Origin: an uncultured Lachnoclostridium sp.
GTDB lineage: Bacteria; Bacillota; Clostridia; Lachnospirales; Lachnospiraceae
NCBI GenBank assembly: GCA_905212635.1
Contig: CAJMFH010000006.1
Coordinates: 29,338 to 93,337, forward strand
Direction of reading: 5' to 3'
DNA: 64,000 nucleotides
Positions 34,469 through 43,122 of this stretch are shown here, one piece after another. Numbering within the stretch: the first letter of the stretch is position 1; the number at the start of each line of letters is the position of its first letter. The notes beneath the pieces are model-generated. The model was not told the origin of the DNA. It saw only the letters and a list, made by a program, of their open reading frames with translations, and searched no databases. Made by a program: the position numbers and the translations under genes.

Positions 34469-35377
34469 ATGGTTCATTTTATCTGGGCGTGTAAAAAAAT
34501 AAAAGAACAATTTGTAAAGAACACCTTATCCATCTATGCTTCGAATGTGGTATTCTTTATTATGCTGTCCTTTTTTCCTTTTGCCATGTTCTTTTTTACC
34601 ATATTAAAATACATTCCCGGCATTACGCAGGGAAATCTGATTCCGATGATCGGTTCACTCATTCCGGGCGAGCTGGGCGAAACTCTCGTTTCTTGGATTC
34701 AGGAAGCCTACCACCATAGTTCCGGAACCGTGTTATCCATCTCAGCGCTTACCGCTCTGTGGGCAGGTTCCAAAGGATTTATGGGAATTACCTACGGTCT
34801 GAATCGGATTGCCGGAACGGAACAGCGGGGAAACTGGTTTTTCAACCGCTTTGTTTCCTTCCTGTATACGTTGATCTTTGCCGCTATGCTGGTCTTATCA
34901 CTCAGCGTCATTGTATTTGGCAACCAGATCCTGCTTATTATCGACTCCTTTTTTTCAATCGATACCCCACTGTTTATCGGAATTTTTTCGCTGCGTTCCA
35001 TCGCCGGCTTTGCAATCTTTTTCTGCTACTTCCTGCTTATGTACACGTTTGTCCCATATCACGACGAACGCCCACGTTTACGAAATTATGTATCGGGCGC
35101 GTTATTTACATCGATTACGTGGATCTTATTCAGCAACCTGTATTCGGTCTATATTGATTCCTTTTCGAATTATTCGTCCCTTTATGGAAGTTTTACTTCG
35201 ATCGCACTCTTTATGCTGTGGCTGTATGTCTGTGTCACACTGCTGTTTATCGGTGCATTGATCAACCAGTTTCACCTCGACGGATATTCCCTGTTTTCCC
35301 GGAAGGCGAAAAACAAGATCAAGAACCAATTTGAGACATTGAAAGAATCGATACTCCCGGAAAATAATGACAAATGA
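34469..35377 (+). CDS. YihY/BrkB-family membrane protein
   Basis: A 302-residue membrane protein with about six TM segments. Family landmarks are LSIYASNVVFFIMLSFFPFAMFF, LTALWAGSKGFMGITYGLNRIAG, YTFVPYHDERPRLRNYVSGALFTSITWILFSNLYSVYIDSFSNYSSLYGSFTSIALFMLWLYVC and LFIGALINQ. The family (once called RNase BN) has no settled function; some members are proposed transporters. GGAGG precedes the ATG. Its 3' end overlaps the convergent SpoIID-like gene by 59 bp. The upstream spacer is occupied by the MITE-like element, so its promoter is unclear. Confidence 0.9.
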   Translation: MVHFIWACKKIKEQFVKNTLSIYASNVVFFIMLSFFPFAMFFFTILKYIPGITQGNLIPMIGSLIPGELGETLVSWIQEAYHHSSGTVLSISALTALWAGSKGFMGITYGLNRIAGTEQRGNWFFNRFVSFLYTLIFAAMLVLSLSVIVFGNQILLIIDSFFSIDTPLFIGIFSLRSIAGFAIFFCYFLLMYTFVPYHDERPRLRNYVSGALFTSITWILFSNLYSVYIDSFSNYSSLYGSFTSIALFMLWLYVCVTLLFIGALINQFHLDGYSLFSRKAKNKIKNQFETLKESILPENNDK

Positions 35378-36935
35378 TCTCCTGCTCGTTTTTACCAAGA
35401 TTTGCCAGTTGTCTGGCTCCGGTCTGGCTCATACCAACACCATGTCCATAACCGCCTCCTTTTATCTCATAGGTACCTCCCACACGTTTCAATACAAAAA
35501 ATCCGCTTGGAAGCATGGATAAACCAGTCACTTCTTTTCCGTCTTTCCGCTGGATTACCGCCTCTCCGGAAAACAAAAGCATCCGGATATTGTATTCGGA
35601 TGTTACCCGTATCGTAGCTTCTGTCCCAACAATAATCGCCGTCTGCGCTACACCGCCACATCCTCGTTTTTTTATTATCACACGTTTTAATTTTCCTATA
35701 TTTTCCACTCGTCTTTTTTCATAAATCCCCTCTCCTTTTCGAACTTCAATGCGATCCGGCGTCTTTTCACAGCGGTCTGCAAGCCGTTCATTGATATTTT
35801 TTTCCATTTGTTCCAGAGAGATCGTTGTGTTCCACCGGAACCAGGGTTCCTCTTTTTCCAGCACTTCCTGATCTTTCTCAAGAAACTCACAAAATAACGC
35901 GTCCTCTGCATACGTATCTGCCGCAAGCCGGTCTCTTTCTGCTTTTTTCTCATCCGAAATATCGGTACTCTGCACTTGTCCGGCAAGATAAGGGATTTCC
36001 CTGTCTGAAAAAGCGACACTGTCTGAAGAGGTCGTCACCCCACAGGAGGTTGCAAAAAAATACGTGGATGCCAACGTATTTCCGCTGCATACGACAAGTC
36101 CTTTCGTATCATCCACCGCCTTATTGGCCCTCTCATCCTCCGGCTGGCTCTGGTAGACCTGATACGCCACACTGTCATCGACTTGTGCGTCGTATTCTTT
36201 CAGGCGGTCATTTTGTTTCTGCTTTTTGGCATAACTCCGGGCGCAGACTGCCTGTGCGCGGAGAGCTGCTTCCGGGTATTCTGCCGGCATTTCACTCGGA
36301 AGCACTCCGTATAAATACTGCTCCAGCAGCAATTCGTTGATGACCCGTATCTTCTCTCCACTTTTTTTCAATTCCAATGTTCCGCGGTAAGAAGGCGTCC
36401 GTTCGCCTCTTTTAATGGAAGTTATCTCCAATTTTGCCTCTTCTGTCGAATTGATTTTTATTGTTTCCTCCCCCATGTCCGCAGCACGGACACAAAATTC
36501 TTCTCCCCCTTCGCATCGTTTTTCCTTCTCTCCTGTCTTTACCACAAATGGCTTTTCCGACCGTATCTTTACTTCGTCATGTTCTTTCGCGGCAAAATCT
36601 GTTGTTGTCAGAAGAACACGGATCGTCTCGGGAATTTCTTCCTTTTGCTCTACTACTTTCGCTTTGTCCGGCTTGCAGACAATCTTTCGCACACATTTTC
36701 CACGCACTTCAAGATCAGCAATCCCTTCGTATGTCTTTTCCCGCACAGCCCCCTTTACTGTATATTCCTCCCTTTCTTGTCCATTTACTACCCATAGAGT
36801 ATCTCCTTGCGGTTTCGATATGTATACGTCTTTCAGTGTTGTCGTTTTCCATTTTCCGGACTGGATAAACCACATCGCTCCAGCCGCCAGGGCAAAGATC
36901 AGAAAGATTCCCAATACACGTAATAATCGCTTCAA
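35319..36935 (-). CDS. SpoIID/LytB-domain protein
   Basis: A 538-residue envelope protein (545 if it starts at the ATG at 36956). One N-terminal TM segment (VLGIFLIFALAAGAMWFI) is followed by a linker region and the SpoIID domain: YRGTLEL, NELLLEQYLYGVLPSEMPAEYPEAALRAQAVCARSYA, TKGLVVCSGNTLASTYFFATSCG, and GYGHGVGMSQTGARQLANLGKNEQEIICHYFPG. SpoIID is a peptidoglycan lytic transglycosylase in engulfment; relatives may act in vegetative cells. The ATG lies within the thiC terminator stem. A TTG at 36935, just after the T tract and 10 nt from AGAGGGG, is the more likely start. The tail overlaps yihY. Confidence 0.88.
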   Translation of the reverse strand: MKRLLRVLGIFLIFALAAGAMWFIQSGKWKTTTLKDVYISKPQGDTLWVVNGQEREEYTVKGAVREKTYEGIADLEVRGKCVRKIVCKPDKAKVVEQKEEIPETIRVLLTTTDFAAKEHDEVKIRSEKPFVVKTGEKEKRCEGGEEFCVRAADMGEETIKINSTEEAKLEITSIKRGERTPSYRGTLELKKSGEKIRVINELLLEQYLYGVLPSEMPAEYPEAALRAQAVCARSYAKKQKQNDRLKEYDAQVDDSVAYQVYQSQPEDERANKAVDDTKGLVVCSGNTLASTYFFATSCGVTTSSDSVAFSDREIPYLAGQVQSTDISDEKKAERDRLAADTYAEDALFCEFLEKDQEVLEKEEPWFRWNTTISLEQMEKNINERLADRCEKTPDRIEVRKGEGIYEKRRVENIGKLKRVIIKKRGCGGVAQTAIIVGTEATIRVTSEYNIRMLLFSGEAVIQRKDGKEVTGLSMLPSGFFVLKRVGGTYEIKGGGYGHGVGMSQTGARQLANLGKNEQEIICHYFPGVSILSMSQIGS

Positions 36936-36986
36936 AAAAAACAGCCCCTCTCGCATTTTTTACTACCTTATGCGAGACAGGCTGTT
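36934..36986 (-). terminator. thiC terminator overlapping the spoIID-like start
   Basis: A 16-bp stem (36971-36986 with 36940-36955, one G-G mismatch) followed by eight T on the minus strand, 26 bp after the thiC stop codon. The 3' arm contains AGAGGGG, the only good ribosome-binding site for the SpoIID-like gene, and abuts its first ATG. Confidence 0.88.
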
Positions 36987-37011
36987 GTTATTCCTTCGTT
37001 TTTATGGAATT

Positions 37012-38322
37012 TTATTCTTCTTCCATGATATCTACGTTTTCACCACGGAGAATCTTGTTGATGTTACGTACGGCACACATTTTTCCGCACATCGTACAAG
37101 TATCTTCTTTTTCCGGTTTGCTCTCCGCACGATAACGGCGGGCTTTTTCCGGATCAATGGCAAGATCAAACTGCTTCTCCCAATCCAGATTTCTTCTTGC
37201 TTCGCTCATCTCGTAATCCCAGTCTTTGGCTCCCGGAAGTCCTTTGGCAACATCCGCAGCATGAGCAGCAATCTTGGAAGCGATGATTCCCTCTTTTACG
37301 TCGTCTACGGTTGGCAGTCGAAGATGTTCTGCCGGCGTTACATAACAGAGGAAGGACGCACCATAGGTAGCTGCGATAGCTCCTCCGATCGCACTTGTAA
37401 TGTGGTCATATCCCGGTGCAATATCCGTAACCAATGGTCCAAGTACATAGAATGGAGCACCTTTGCATACCGTCTGCTGAATCTCCATGTTGGCACGGAT
37501 CTGATTCAAAGGCATATGTCCCGGGCCTTCAACCATAACCTGTACATTATGGTTCCATGCGCGCTGGGTTAATTCTCCAAGTGCTACCAATTCTGAAATC
37601 TGGGAAAGATCTCCCGCATCCTCAATACTTCCCGGACGGCAGGCATCTCCAAGACTGATCGTAACATCGTATTTTTCACAGATGTCAAGAATCTCATCGT
37701 ATCTCTCATAAAATGGGTTTTCATTTCCGGTAAGTTCCATCCATGCAAAGATGATCGAACCACCACGGGAAACGATGTTGGTATGACGAAGATGCTGTTT
37801 GAAACGGTCTGCGGTCTGACGGTTGATACCACAGTGGATCGTCATGAAATCCACACCATCTTCCGCATGCATACGAACGATATCAATCCACTCATCTGTC
37901 GTAATGGCTTTCAATGCCTTATTGTAATATACAACGGCATCGTAAATTGGCACCGTACCAAGTACAGCCGGACACTCTGCGGTCAATTTGCGGCGGAATT
38001 TTTTCGTATCTCCATAGGAACTGAGATCCATGATTGCTTCTGCTCCCATACTGATCGCTGCATTTACTTTTTCCATTTCGACATCCAGATCCAGACAATC
38101 TTTACTTGTTCCCAGATTGACATTGATCTTCGTCTTCAATTTACTTCCAATACCAAATGGTTTGAGGCATTTATGATTTTTATTGGCAGGAATTGCCACC
38201 TGTCCTTTTGCCACAAGATCCATCAATTCTTCTTTCCGAATATTTTCATATTCACACACGCGCTGCATTTCTTCAGTAAAAATACCTTTTCGTGCGGCAT
38301 CCATCTGTGTCGTATAGTTCAT
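37012..38322 (-). CDS. thiC: Phosphomethylpyrimidine synthase (short type)
   Basis: A 436-residue radical-SAM-like enzyme that converts AIR to HMP-phosphate for thiamine. Landmarks: VAIPANKNHKCLKPFGIGSKLKTKINVNLGTS, GAEAIMDLSSYGD, MTIHCGI, RGGSI, GDACRPGSIEDAGDLSQ, VMVEGPGHMPLNQI, LGPLVTDIAPGYDHITSAIGG and YVTPAEHLRLP. The C-terminal Fe-S motif is CTMCGKMC, i.e. Cx2Cx3C, one residue tighter than the common Cx2Cx4C. It lacks the N-terminal extension of the E. coli type. It begins 29 bp after icd with GGAGG upstream. No TPP riboswitch (no CUGAGA element) precedes it or icd. Confidence 0.96.
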   Translation of the reverse strand: MNYTTQMDAARKGIFTEEMQRVCEYENIRKEELMDLVAKGQVAIPANKNHKCLKPFGIGSKLKTKINVNLGTSKDCLDLDVEMEKVNAAISMGAEAIMDLSSYGDTKKFRRKLTAECPAVLGTVPIYDAVVYYNKALKAITTDEWIDIVRMHAEDGVDFMTIHCGINRQTADRFKQHLRHTNIVSRGGSIIFAWMELTGNENPFYERYDEILDICEKYDVTISLGDACRPGSIEDAGDLSQISELVALGELTQRAWNHNVQVMVEGPGHMPLNQIRANMEIQQTVCKGAPFYVLGPLVTDIAPGYDHITSAIGGAIAATYGASFLCYVTPAEHLRLPTVDDVKEGIIASKIAAHAADVAKGLPGAKDWDYEMSEARRNLDWEKQFDLAIDPEKARRYRAESKPEKEDTCTMCGKMCAVRNINKILRGENVDIMEEE

Positions 38323-38351
38323 TCAGTTTTCCTCCGTTATTCTTTCTTGTA

Positions 38352-39557
38352 TTACATGCGATCCAATGTATCGCGAATTGCCTTAATAAAGTTCTCACTG
38401 TTCAATACGGTAACATCTTTTAATGCCGTGATAAGCGCAAGATCCTTTGTCATCTTACCTTCTTCAATCGTCTGCAAGGTTGCTTTTTCAAGCTTGTCCG
38501 CAAATTCCTGAAGTTCTTTGATGCCATCCAGTTCTCCACGTTTTCTGAGTGCTCCTGTCCAGGCAAAAATTGTAGCTACAGAGTTTGTAGAAGTCTCTTC
38601 GCCTTTCAGATGTTTGTAATAATGTCTCTGAACGGTTCCGTGTGCTGCCTCATACTCGTATACACCGCTTGGGGAAACCAGTACCGAAGTCATCATTGCC
38701 AGAGAACCGCAGGCAGAAGAAACCATGTCACTCATAACATCGCCGTCATAGTTCTTACATGCCCAGATAAAGCCGCCTTCGGTCTTCATAACACGAGCTA
38801 CCGCATCATCGATCAGGGTATAGAAATACTCCAATCCTGCTGCTTCAAATTTGTCCTTATATTCTTTTTCATAAACTTCTGCAAAAATATCTTTGAAGTT
38901 ATGATCGTATTTTTTCGAAATGGTATCCTTTGTTGCAAACCAAAGATCCTGTTTGGTATCAAGCGCATAACTAAAGCATGCTTTGGCAAAACTTGTGATC
39001 GATTTGTCAGTATTATGTACGCCCTGGATGATTCCCGGTCCGTCAAATTCATGAATCGTCTCACGCATCTCGGTACCATCCTCTGCCGTAAATACCAGTT
39101 CTGCTTTTCCTTTGCCCGGAACTTTGATCTCTACATTTTTATACACATCACCATAAGCATGACGTGCCAGCGTAATTGGCTTTTTCCAGTTTTTTACACA
39201 TGGTTCGATTCCTTTTACCTGAATTGGCGCACGAAATACGGTTCCGTCAAGCATTGCACGGATGGTTCCGTTTGGCGATTTCCACATCTCTTTCAAATCG
39301 TACTCTGTCATACGTGCTGCATTCGGTGTAATCGTTGCACATTTTACCGCAACACCGTATTTTAATGTTGCATTTGCAGAATCTACCGTCACCTGGTCGT
39401 TTGTCTCATTACGATATTTCAAACCGAGGTCATAGTACTCTGTCTTCAGATCAATATAAGGAAGCAAAAGCTCATCTTTGATCATCTGCCACAAAATACG
39501 TGTCATCTCGTCTCCATCCATCTCAACCAATGGGGTCGTCATCTGAATTTTAGCCAT
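38352..39557 (-). CDS. icd: NADP-dependent isocitrate dehydrogenase (eukaryote-like type)
   Basis: A 401-residue decarboxylating dehydrogenase making 2-oxoglutarate. It begins MAKIQMTTPLVEMDGDEMTRILWQMIKDELLLPYIDL and has SPNGTIRAMLDGTVFRAPI, KPITLARHAYGDVYK, FMKTEGGF-like and ACKNYDGDVMSD, and GTVQRHYYKHLKGEETSTNSVATIFAWTGAL. This layout belongs to the homodimeric, cytosolic-eukaryote-like IDH, not to the E. coli-like form. AAAGGAG lies before the ATG. It heads the icd-thiC transcript with a promoter 44-72 bp upstream. Confidence 0.95.
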   Translation of the reverse strand: MAKIQMTTPLVEMDGDEMTRILWQMIKDELLLPYIDLKTEYYDLGLKYRNETNDQVTVDSANATLKYGVAVKCATITPNAARMTEYDLKEMWKSPNGTIRAMLDGTVFRAPIQVKGIEPCVKNWKKPITLARHAYGDVYKNVEIKVPGKGKAELVFTAEDGTEMRETIHEFDGPGIIQGVHNTDKSITSFAKACFSYALDTKQDLWFATKDTISKKYDHNFKDIFAEVYEKEYKDKFEAAGLEYFYTLIDDAVARVMKTEGGFIWACKNYDGDVMSDMVSSACGSLAMMTSVLVSPSGVYEYEAAHGTVQRHYYKHLKGEETSTNSVATIFAWTGALRKRGELDGIKELQEFADKLEKATLQTIEEGKMTKDLALITALKDVTVLNSENFIKAIRDTLDRM

Positions 39558-39600
39558 TTCTTTTTCTCCTTTACAACATATCTATATATTCCTGCTCTCC

Positions 39601-39629
39601 ATCATAACATACTCTGGAACATATTTCAA
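39601..39629 (-). promoter_or_regulatory. Promoter of icd-thiC
   Basis: TTGAAA and TATGAT are 17 bp apart on the minus strand. The leader of about 40 nt is too short for a TPP riboswitch. Confidence 0.6.
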
Positions 39630-39634
39630 ATAGA

Positions 39635-40591
39635 TTATCCAAAATATACAACTTCTTCCTGAGGCGGCTGTGCCGGCTCAATCTTTTCCGCATAGAGCAC
39701 CGGAAATTCTCCGTCATGCTTTCTGCTCTGCTGTGTTTTTACCGTCACCGTAACCATTACCCAGCTGTCGTTCTTATATTGATCCGCACCTTCACCGTGA
39801 CACATATAACCGATGCGCGCAATATCATCTGCACAACAGGTCATTGCCTTGCGGGATGGGACAAATGCCCCGGCTGGAAATGTTTTATTGCGGTATACCT
39901 GGCCTTTAAAGGTGATTTTCTTTCCCACGTATTTTCGTGGGTTTTCACCAATATCCAGATACCACAGACCAAAGTCGTCATCTTCCAGTGTAATCTCCGA
40001 CGAATTCACATCATACGGAAGTTCCTCATCAATCTTACTCTCCACGGTGCCATCTGCGGATTCAAACAGTACCTGCGCCTGACGGTTGATCGCTTTGACG
40101 TTTCGTCGGGCCGCCGGTTTGTCAATGTTATCCGATTCACAGCGGTTAAAAATGACAAGATCTGCCATTTTAAAATGTGACATCATCAGGGATTTCATGT
40201 TGGCGCTGTAAATCTGGAACGTCTGCGCATTTACCGTTGTAAATGTCTGTACAACAATCCAGTTTTCCGGAAATGTCTCGCGGTACATTTTATCCAGATC
40301 CCACATACCATTGCATTCAACTACAATGCGGTTTGGTTTATATTTTTCCTGTAAATTCTTACAGCAGTCTTCGGTAAGTTCGTCCTCGTCTTCCAATACG
40401 ACACAGGAAATCCGGTTTTTCATCAACAGCTGATCGTCGATCTCATGTTCGCCTTCTTCACACAAGATAAGCAGCGTCTTCGCACCATCCGAAAAGTTTC
40501 CCTCTTCAATTACCTCTTCGATACAGGTACTTTTTCCACTCTCCAAAAAACCGGTAAAAAGATAAACCGGAATTTCTTTTTTCCCAAACAT
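39635..40591 (-). CDS. CobW-family GTPase, second copy
   Basis: A 318-residue P-loop GTPase of COG0523 (G3E family). Walker A is TGFLESGKST (about residue 16), with the guanine-specificity-like NRCESDN near residue 150 and VECNGMWDL in place of the usual switch motif. The metal-binding CxCC motif typical of the family is missing in its expected position, though cysteines occur elsewhere (CCADDIARIGYMCHG in the C-terminal domain). It lies 15 bp after the His-rich CobW gene, with AGGAGG before the ATG. A metallochaperone or metal-homeostasis role is plausible but unproven. Confidence 0.82.
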   Translation of the reverse strand: MFGKKEIPVYLFTGFLESGKSTCIEEVIEEGNFSDGAKTLLILCEEGEHEIDDQLLMKNRISCVVLEDEDELTEDCCKNLQEKYKPNRIVVECNGMWDLDKMYRETFPENWIVVQTFTTVNAQTFQIYSANMKSLMMSHFKMADLVIFNRCESDNIDKPAARRNVKAINRQAQVLFESADGTVESKIDEELPYDVNSSEITLEDDDFGLWYLDIGENPRKYVGKKITFKGQVYRNKTFPAGAFVPSRKAMTCCADDIARIGYMCHGEGADQYKNDSWVMVTVTVKTQQSRKHDGEFPVLYAEKIEPAQPPQEEVVYFG

Positions 40592-40606
40592 ATCTGGCGT
40601 CCTCCT

Positions 40607-41749
40607 TTATTTTCCGGCAAACAGATCACGAAGACCCGCTTCATCCAGTTTCGATCCGATCACACAAATTCTTCCTGTGTAATCCGCTGCCCCGCGGCGC
40701 ACTTCATATTCACCCGGAACCAGATCAAAATGATACCATTCGCCTTCTTCGGAAGCCACAATACCTTTGGAACGAAGAATGGTTCCCAACTGTACTTTGT
40801 CATTGGCAAGCTTGTCCAAAATATCCTTCAGTTCTGCTTCATTATATTTATGCGCTGTCTCAATACCAATGCTTGAAAATACTTCATCTGCATGATGATG
40901 GTGATGATGGTCGTGATCGTGGTCATGGCAGCCACAAGTGCAGTTTTCATCATGGTCATGATGATGTTCATGATCGTGATGGTGATCGTGGTCATGCTCG
41001 TGATCATGCTCATGATGGTGTTCATGATCGTGATAGTGGACGTGATGATGCACGTGATCATGGTCACACTCTTCGCCATGCTCATGATGATGTCCACATT
41101 CCGGACAAACGTCCTCTTCTTCAAGCAGTTCTTTGACAAGGTCGTTTCTCTTTTCCATCGCATCCAGAATCTGTTTTCCGTTAATCTGATCCCAAGGTGT
41201 GGTAATAATCGAAGCCTCTGTGTTCTGTGTACGGATCAGGTCAATGCACGCCTGCAATTTATCTTCTTTCATATTGCCGGTACGGCTGAGCACGATGGTT
41301 CCGGCATGTTCTACCTGATTATTATAAAACTCACCAAAGTTCTTCATATACATTTTGCATTTTGTTGCATCGGCAACCGTCGTAAAGCTGTTGAGTACCA
41401 CGCTGTCCTCTGCTACTTTTTCTTTTACACCAAGAACAGCTTTGATAACATCGGAAAGTTTCCCAACTCCCGAAGGTTCAATGATGATACGGTCCGGTGC
41501 ATATTTTTCAAGTACTTCTGCCAATGCTGTTCCAAAATCTCCTACGAGAGAACAGCAGATACAGCCGGAATTCATCTCTGTAATATTGATTCCGGAATCT
41601 TTCAAAAATCCTCCATCAATTCCGATTTCTCCAAATTCATTTTCAATTAATACAAGTTTTTCTCCTGTAAATGCTTCTTCAATTAATTTTTTGATCAAGG
41701 TTGTCTTTCCAGCTCCTAAAAAGCCTGAAATAATGTCAATTTTTGTCAT
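40607..41749 (-). CDS. CobW-family GTPase with long histidine-rich metal-binding insert
   Basis: A 380-residue COG0523 GTPase. Walker A is SGFLGAGKTTLIKKL, the metal motif is GCICCSL (CxCC) and VEPSGV-type switch (IIEPSGVGKLSDV) is present. Residues ~217-290 are an exceptional His/Asp/Glu run with many HD/HE units and a CTCGCH patch. The C-terminal domain (EVFSSIGIETAHKY ... GRICVIGSKLDE) is the usual CobW_C. Such proteins deliver or buffer Zn, Co or Ni. The gene overlaps the MATE transporter by 4 bp and is followed by a second CobW gene. Confidence 0.92.
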   Translation of the reverse strand: MTKIDIISGFLGAGKTTLIKKLIEEAFTGEKLVLIENEFGEIGIDGGFLKDSGINITEMNSGCICCSLVGDFGTALAEVLEKYAPDRIIIEPSGVGKLSDVIKAVLGVKEKVAEDSVVLNSFTTVADATKCKMYMKNFGEFYNNQVEHAGTIVLSRTGNMKEDKLQACIDLIRTQNTEASIITTPWDQINGKQILDAMEKRNDLVKELLEEEDVCPECGHHHEHGEECDHDHVHHHVHYHDHEHHHEHDHEHDHDHHHDHEHHHDHDENCTCGCHDHDHDHHHHHHADEVFSSIGIETAHKYNEAELKDILDKLANDKVQLGTILRSKGIVASEEGEWYHFDLVPGEYEVRRGAADYTGRICVIGSKLDEAGLRDLFAGK

Positions 41750-43095
41750 TTTAATAATCTCCTTTCAACTAATAATTGTTTCCATGTATATCGGTAAAAC
41801 AACAACGAAATAATTGCTGATATACTCCATCCAACCGGCCAGGACATCCAGATCCCGGTGCTTCCAAATATGCCGGCAAAAATATAAGCCAGAATCACGC
41901 GCAGGATCAGATCAGTAAAGGTAGAAACCATAAATCCGATCATCGCGCTGCTTCCACGCAGCAATCCGTCTGCCAGCAGTTTTAATGAAATAATAAAATA
42001 AAACGGCGACACGATCTTCAAAAATTCCATTCCCGCTTTCATCGCGCCACCTGTCGGATTTTCCATAAAGATCCGAAGCATCTCATTTCCAAAGAAGAAA
42101 AATAAGACAAAAAACGGAACCGCGATAATCCAGGCAAGCATCGTACCTGCCCGAAACCCTTTCCGCACACGGTCTATTTTTGCCGCTCCGATATTTTGGG
42201 CGGAAAAACTCGACAGCGCATTGCCTAAGGTCGAAAAGGATGTGATCGTAAACGTATTTAATTTAATCGCCGCAGAATATCCGGCAATTACCGCAGATCC
42301 AAAGGAATTTACAAGACTTTGGATAAAAATATTTCCTACAGACACAAAACTCTGCTGCAAGATGCTCGGCACCGCAATTTTAGCGATACGGCGAAGCATG
42401 GATTTCGAATACAGCATCACTTTTCCATGTCCGTTCGGCAGCTTTGCTACCCGCTTTAACAGTGTGAACACCGCCAATACGCCGGCAATTCCCTGGGCGA
42501 GAAAAGTCGCCCAGCCGACACCGGATACCCCGAAATGAAACACTGCGACAAAGAGATAATCGAGCACCACATTTCCGACGGAAGATCCGATCAGAAAATA
42601 CAGCGGTGTTTTGGAATCTCCAAGTGCCGTAAAGATCCCGGTTGCCACATTGTAGCAAAACAGGAATACCATGCCTCCAATGTATATTTTAAGATAAATA
42701 TCCCCCGCATCAAATATATTATGCGGTGTATTCATCATCTGCATCAGATAAGAAGATGTCAGCAATCCAAATATTGTCAAAATCGCCGCAAGTACCGTAC
42801 TCGCAATCAGCGTCGTGGATATGGCAGTTTTCATCCGCCGGATATCCCCGGCTCCAAAATACGATGAGATCACGACAGCACAACCGACATTGCATCCGAT
42901 GGCAATCGCCATAAAGATCATCGTAATCGGATACGACGCTCCGACCGCCGCCAGTGCATCTTCGCCGGCAAACCGCCCCGCAATGGCACTATCCGCAATA
43001 TTATACAACTGCTGAAATACAACACTGATAAACATCGGTATCGTAAAACTCCACAATACCGGTCGAACGTTTCCTTTGGTAAGATCTTTTACCAC
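41746..43095 (-). CDS. MATE-family multidrug/Na+ antiporter
   Basis: A 449-residue, twelve-TM efflux protein. The N-lobe has LWSFTIPMFISVVFQQLYNIADSAIAGRFAGEDALAAVGASYPITMIF and the second half repeats it (AVPSILQQSFVSVGNIFIQSLVNSFGSAVIAGYSAAIKLN), as in DinF/NorM-like MATE proteins. The substrate is unknown. It starts with a GTG preceded by AAGG and overlaps the His-rich CobW gene by 4 bp, so both are translated from one message, likely together with the VanY-like gene 27 bp upstream. Confidence 0.94.
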   Translation of the reverse strand: MVKDLTKGNVRPVLWSFTIPMFISVVFQQLYNIADSAIAGRFAGEDALAAVGASYPITMIFMAIAIGCNVGCAVVISSYFGAGDIRRMKTAISTTLIASTVLAAILTIFGLLTSSYLMQMMNTPHNIFDAGDIYLKIYIGGMVFLFCYNVATGIFTALGDSKTPLYFLIGSSVGNVVLDYLFVAVFHFGVSGVGWATFLAQGIAGVLAVFTLLKRVAKLPNGHGKVMLYSKSMLRRIAKIAVPSILQQSFVSVGNIFIQSLVNSFGSAVIAGYSAAIKLNTFTITSFSTLGNALSSFSAQNIGAAKIDRVRKGFRAGTMLAWIIAVPFFVLFFFFGNEMLRIFMENPTGGAMKAGMEFLKIVSPFYFIISLKLLADGLLRGSSAMIGFMVSTFTDLILRVILAYIFAGIFGSTGIWMSWPVGWSISAIISLLFYRYTWKQLLVERRLLK

Positions 43096-43122
43096 AAGGA
43101 TACACCTTCTTTCTAAAACTTC

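Noticed and set aside
37012..39634. TPP riboswitch ahead of icd-thiC
   Set aside because: The leader is about 40 nt and the gap to thiC only 29 bp; no CUGAGA or thi-box pattern.
40892..41650. Long plus-strand ORF rich in Met, Val and Ile opposite the His-rich CobW gene
   Set aside because: It is the antisense of the repeated CAT/GAT codons of the His tract; no ribosome-binding site or family.
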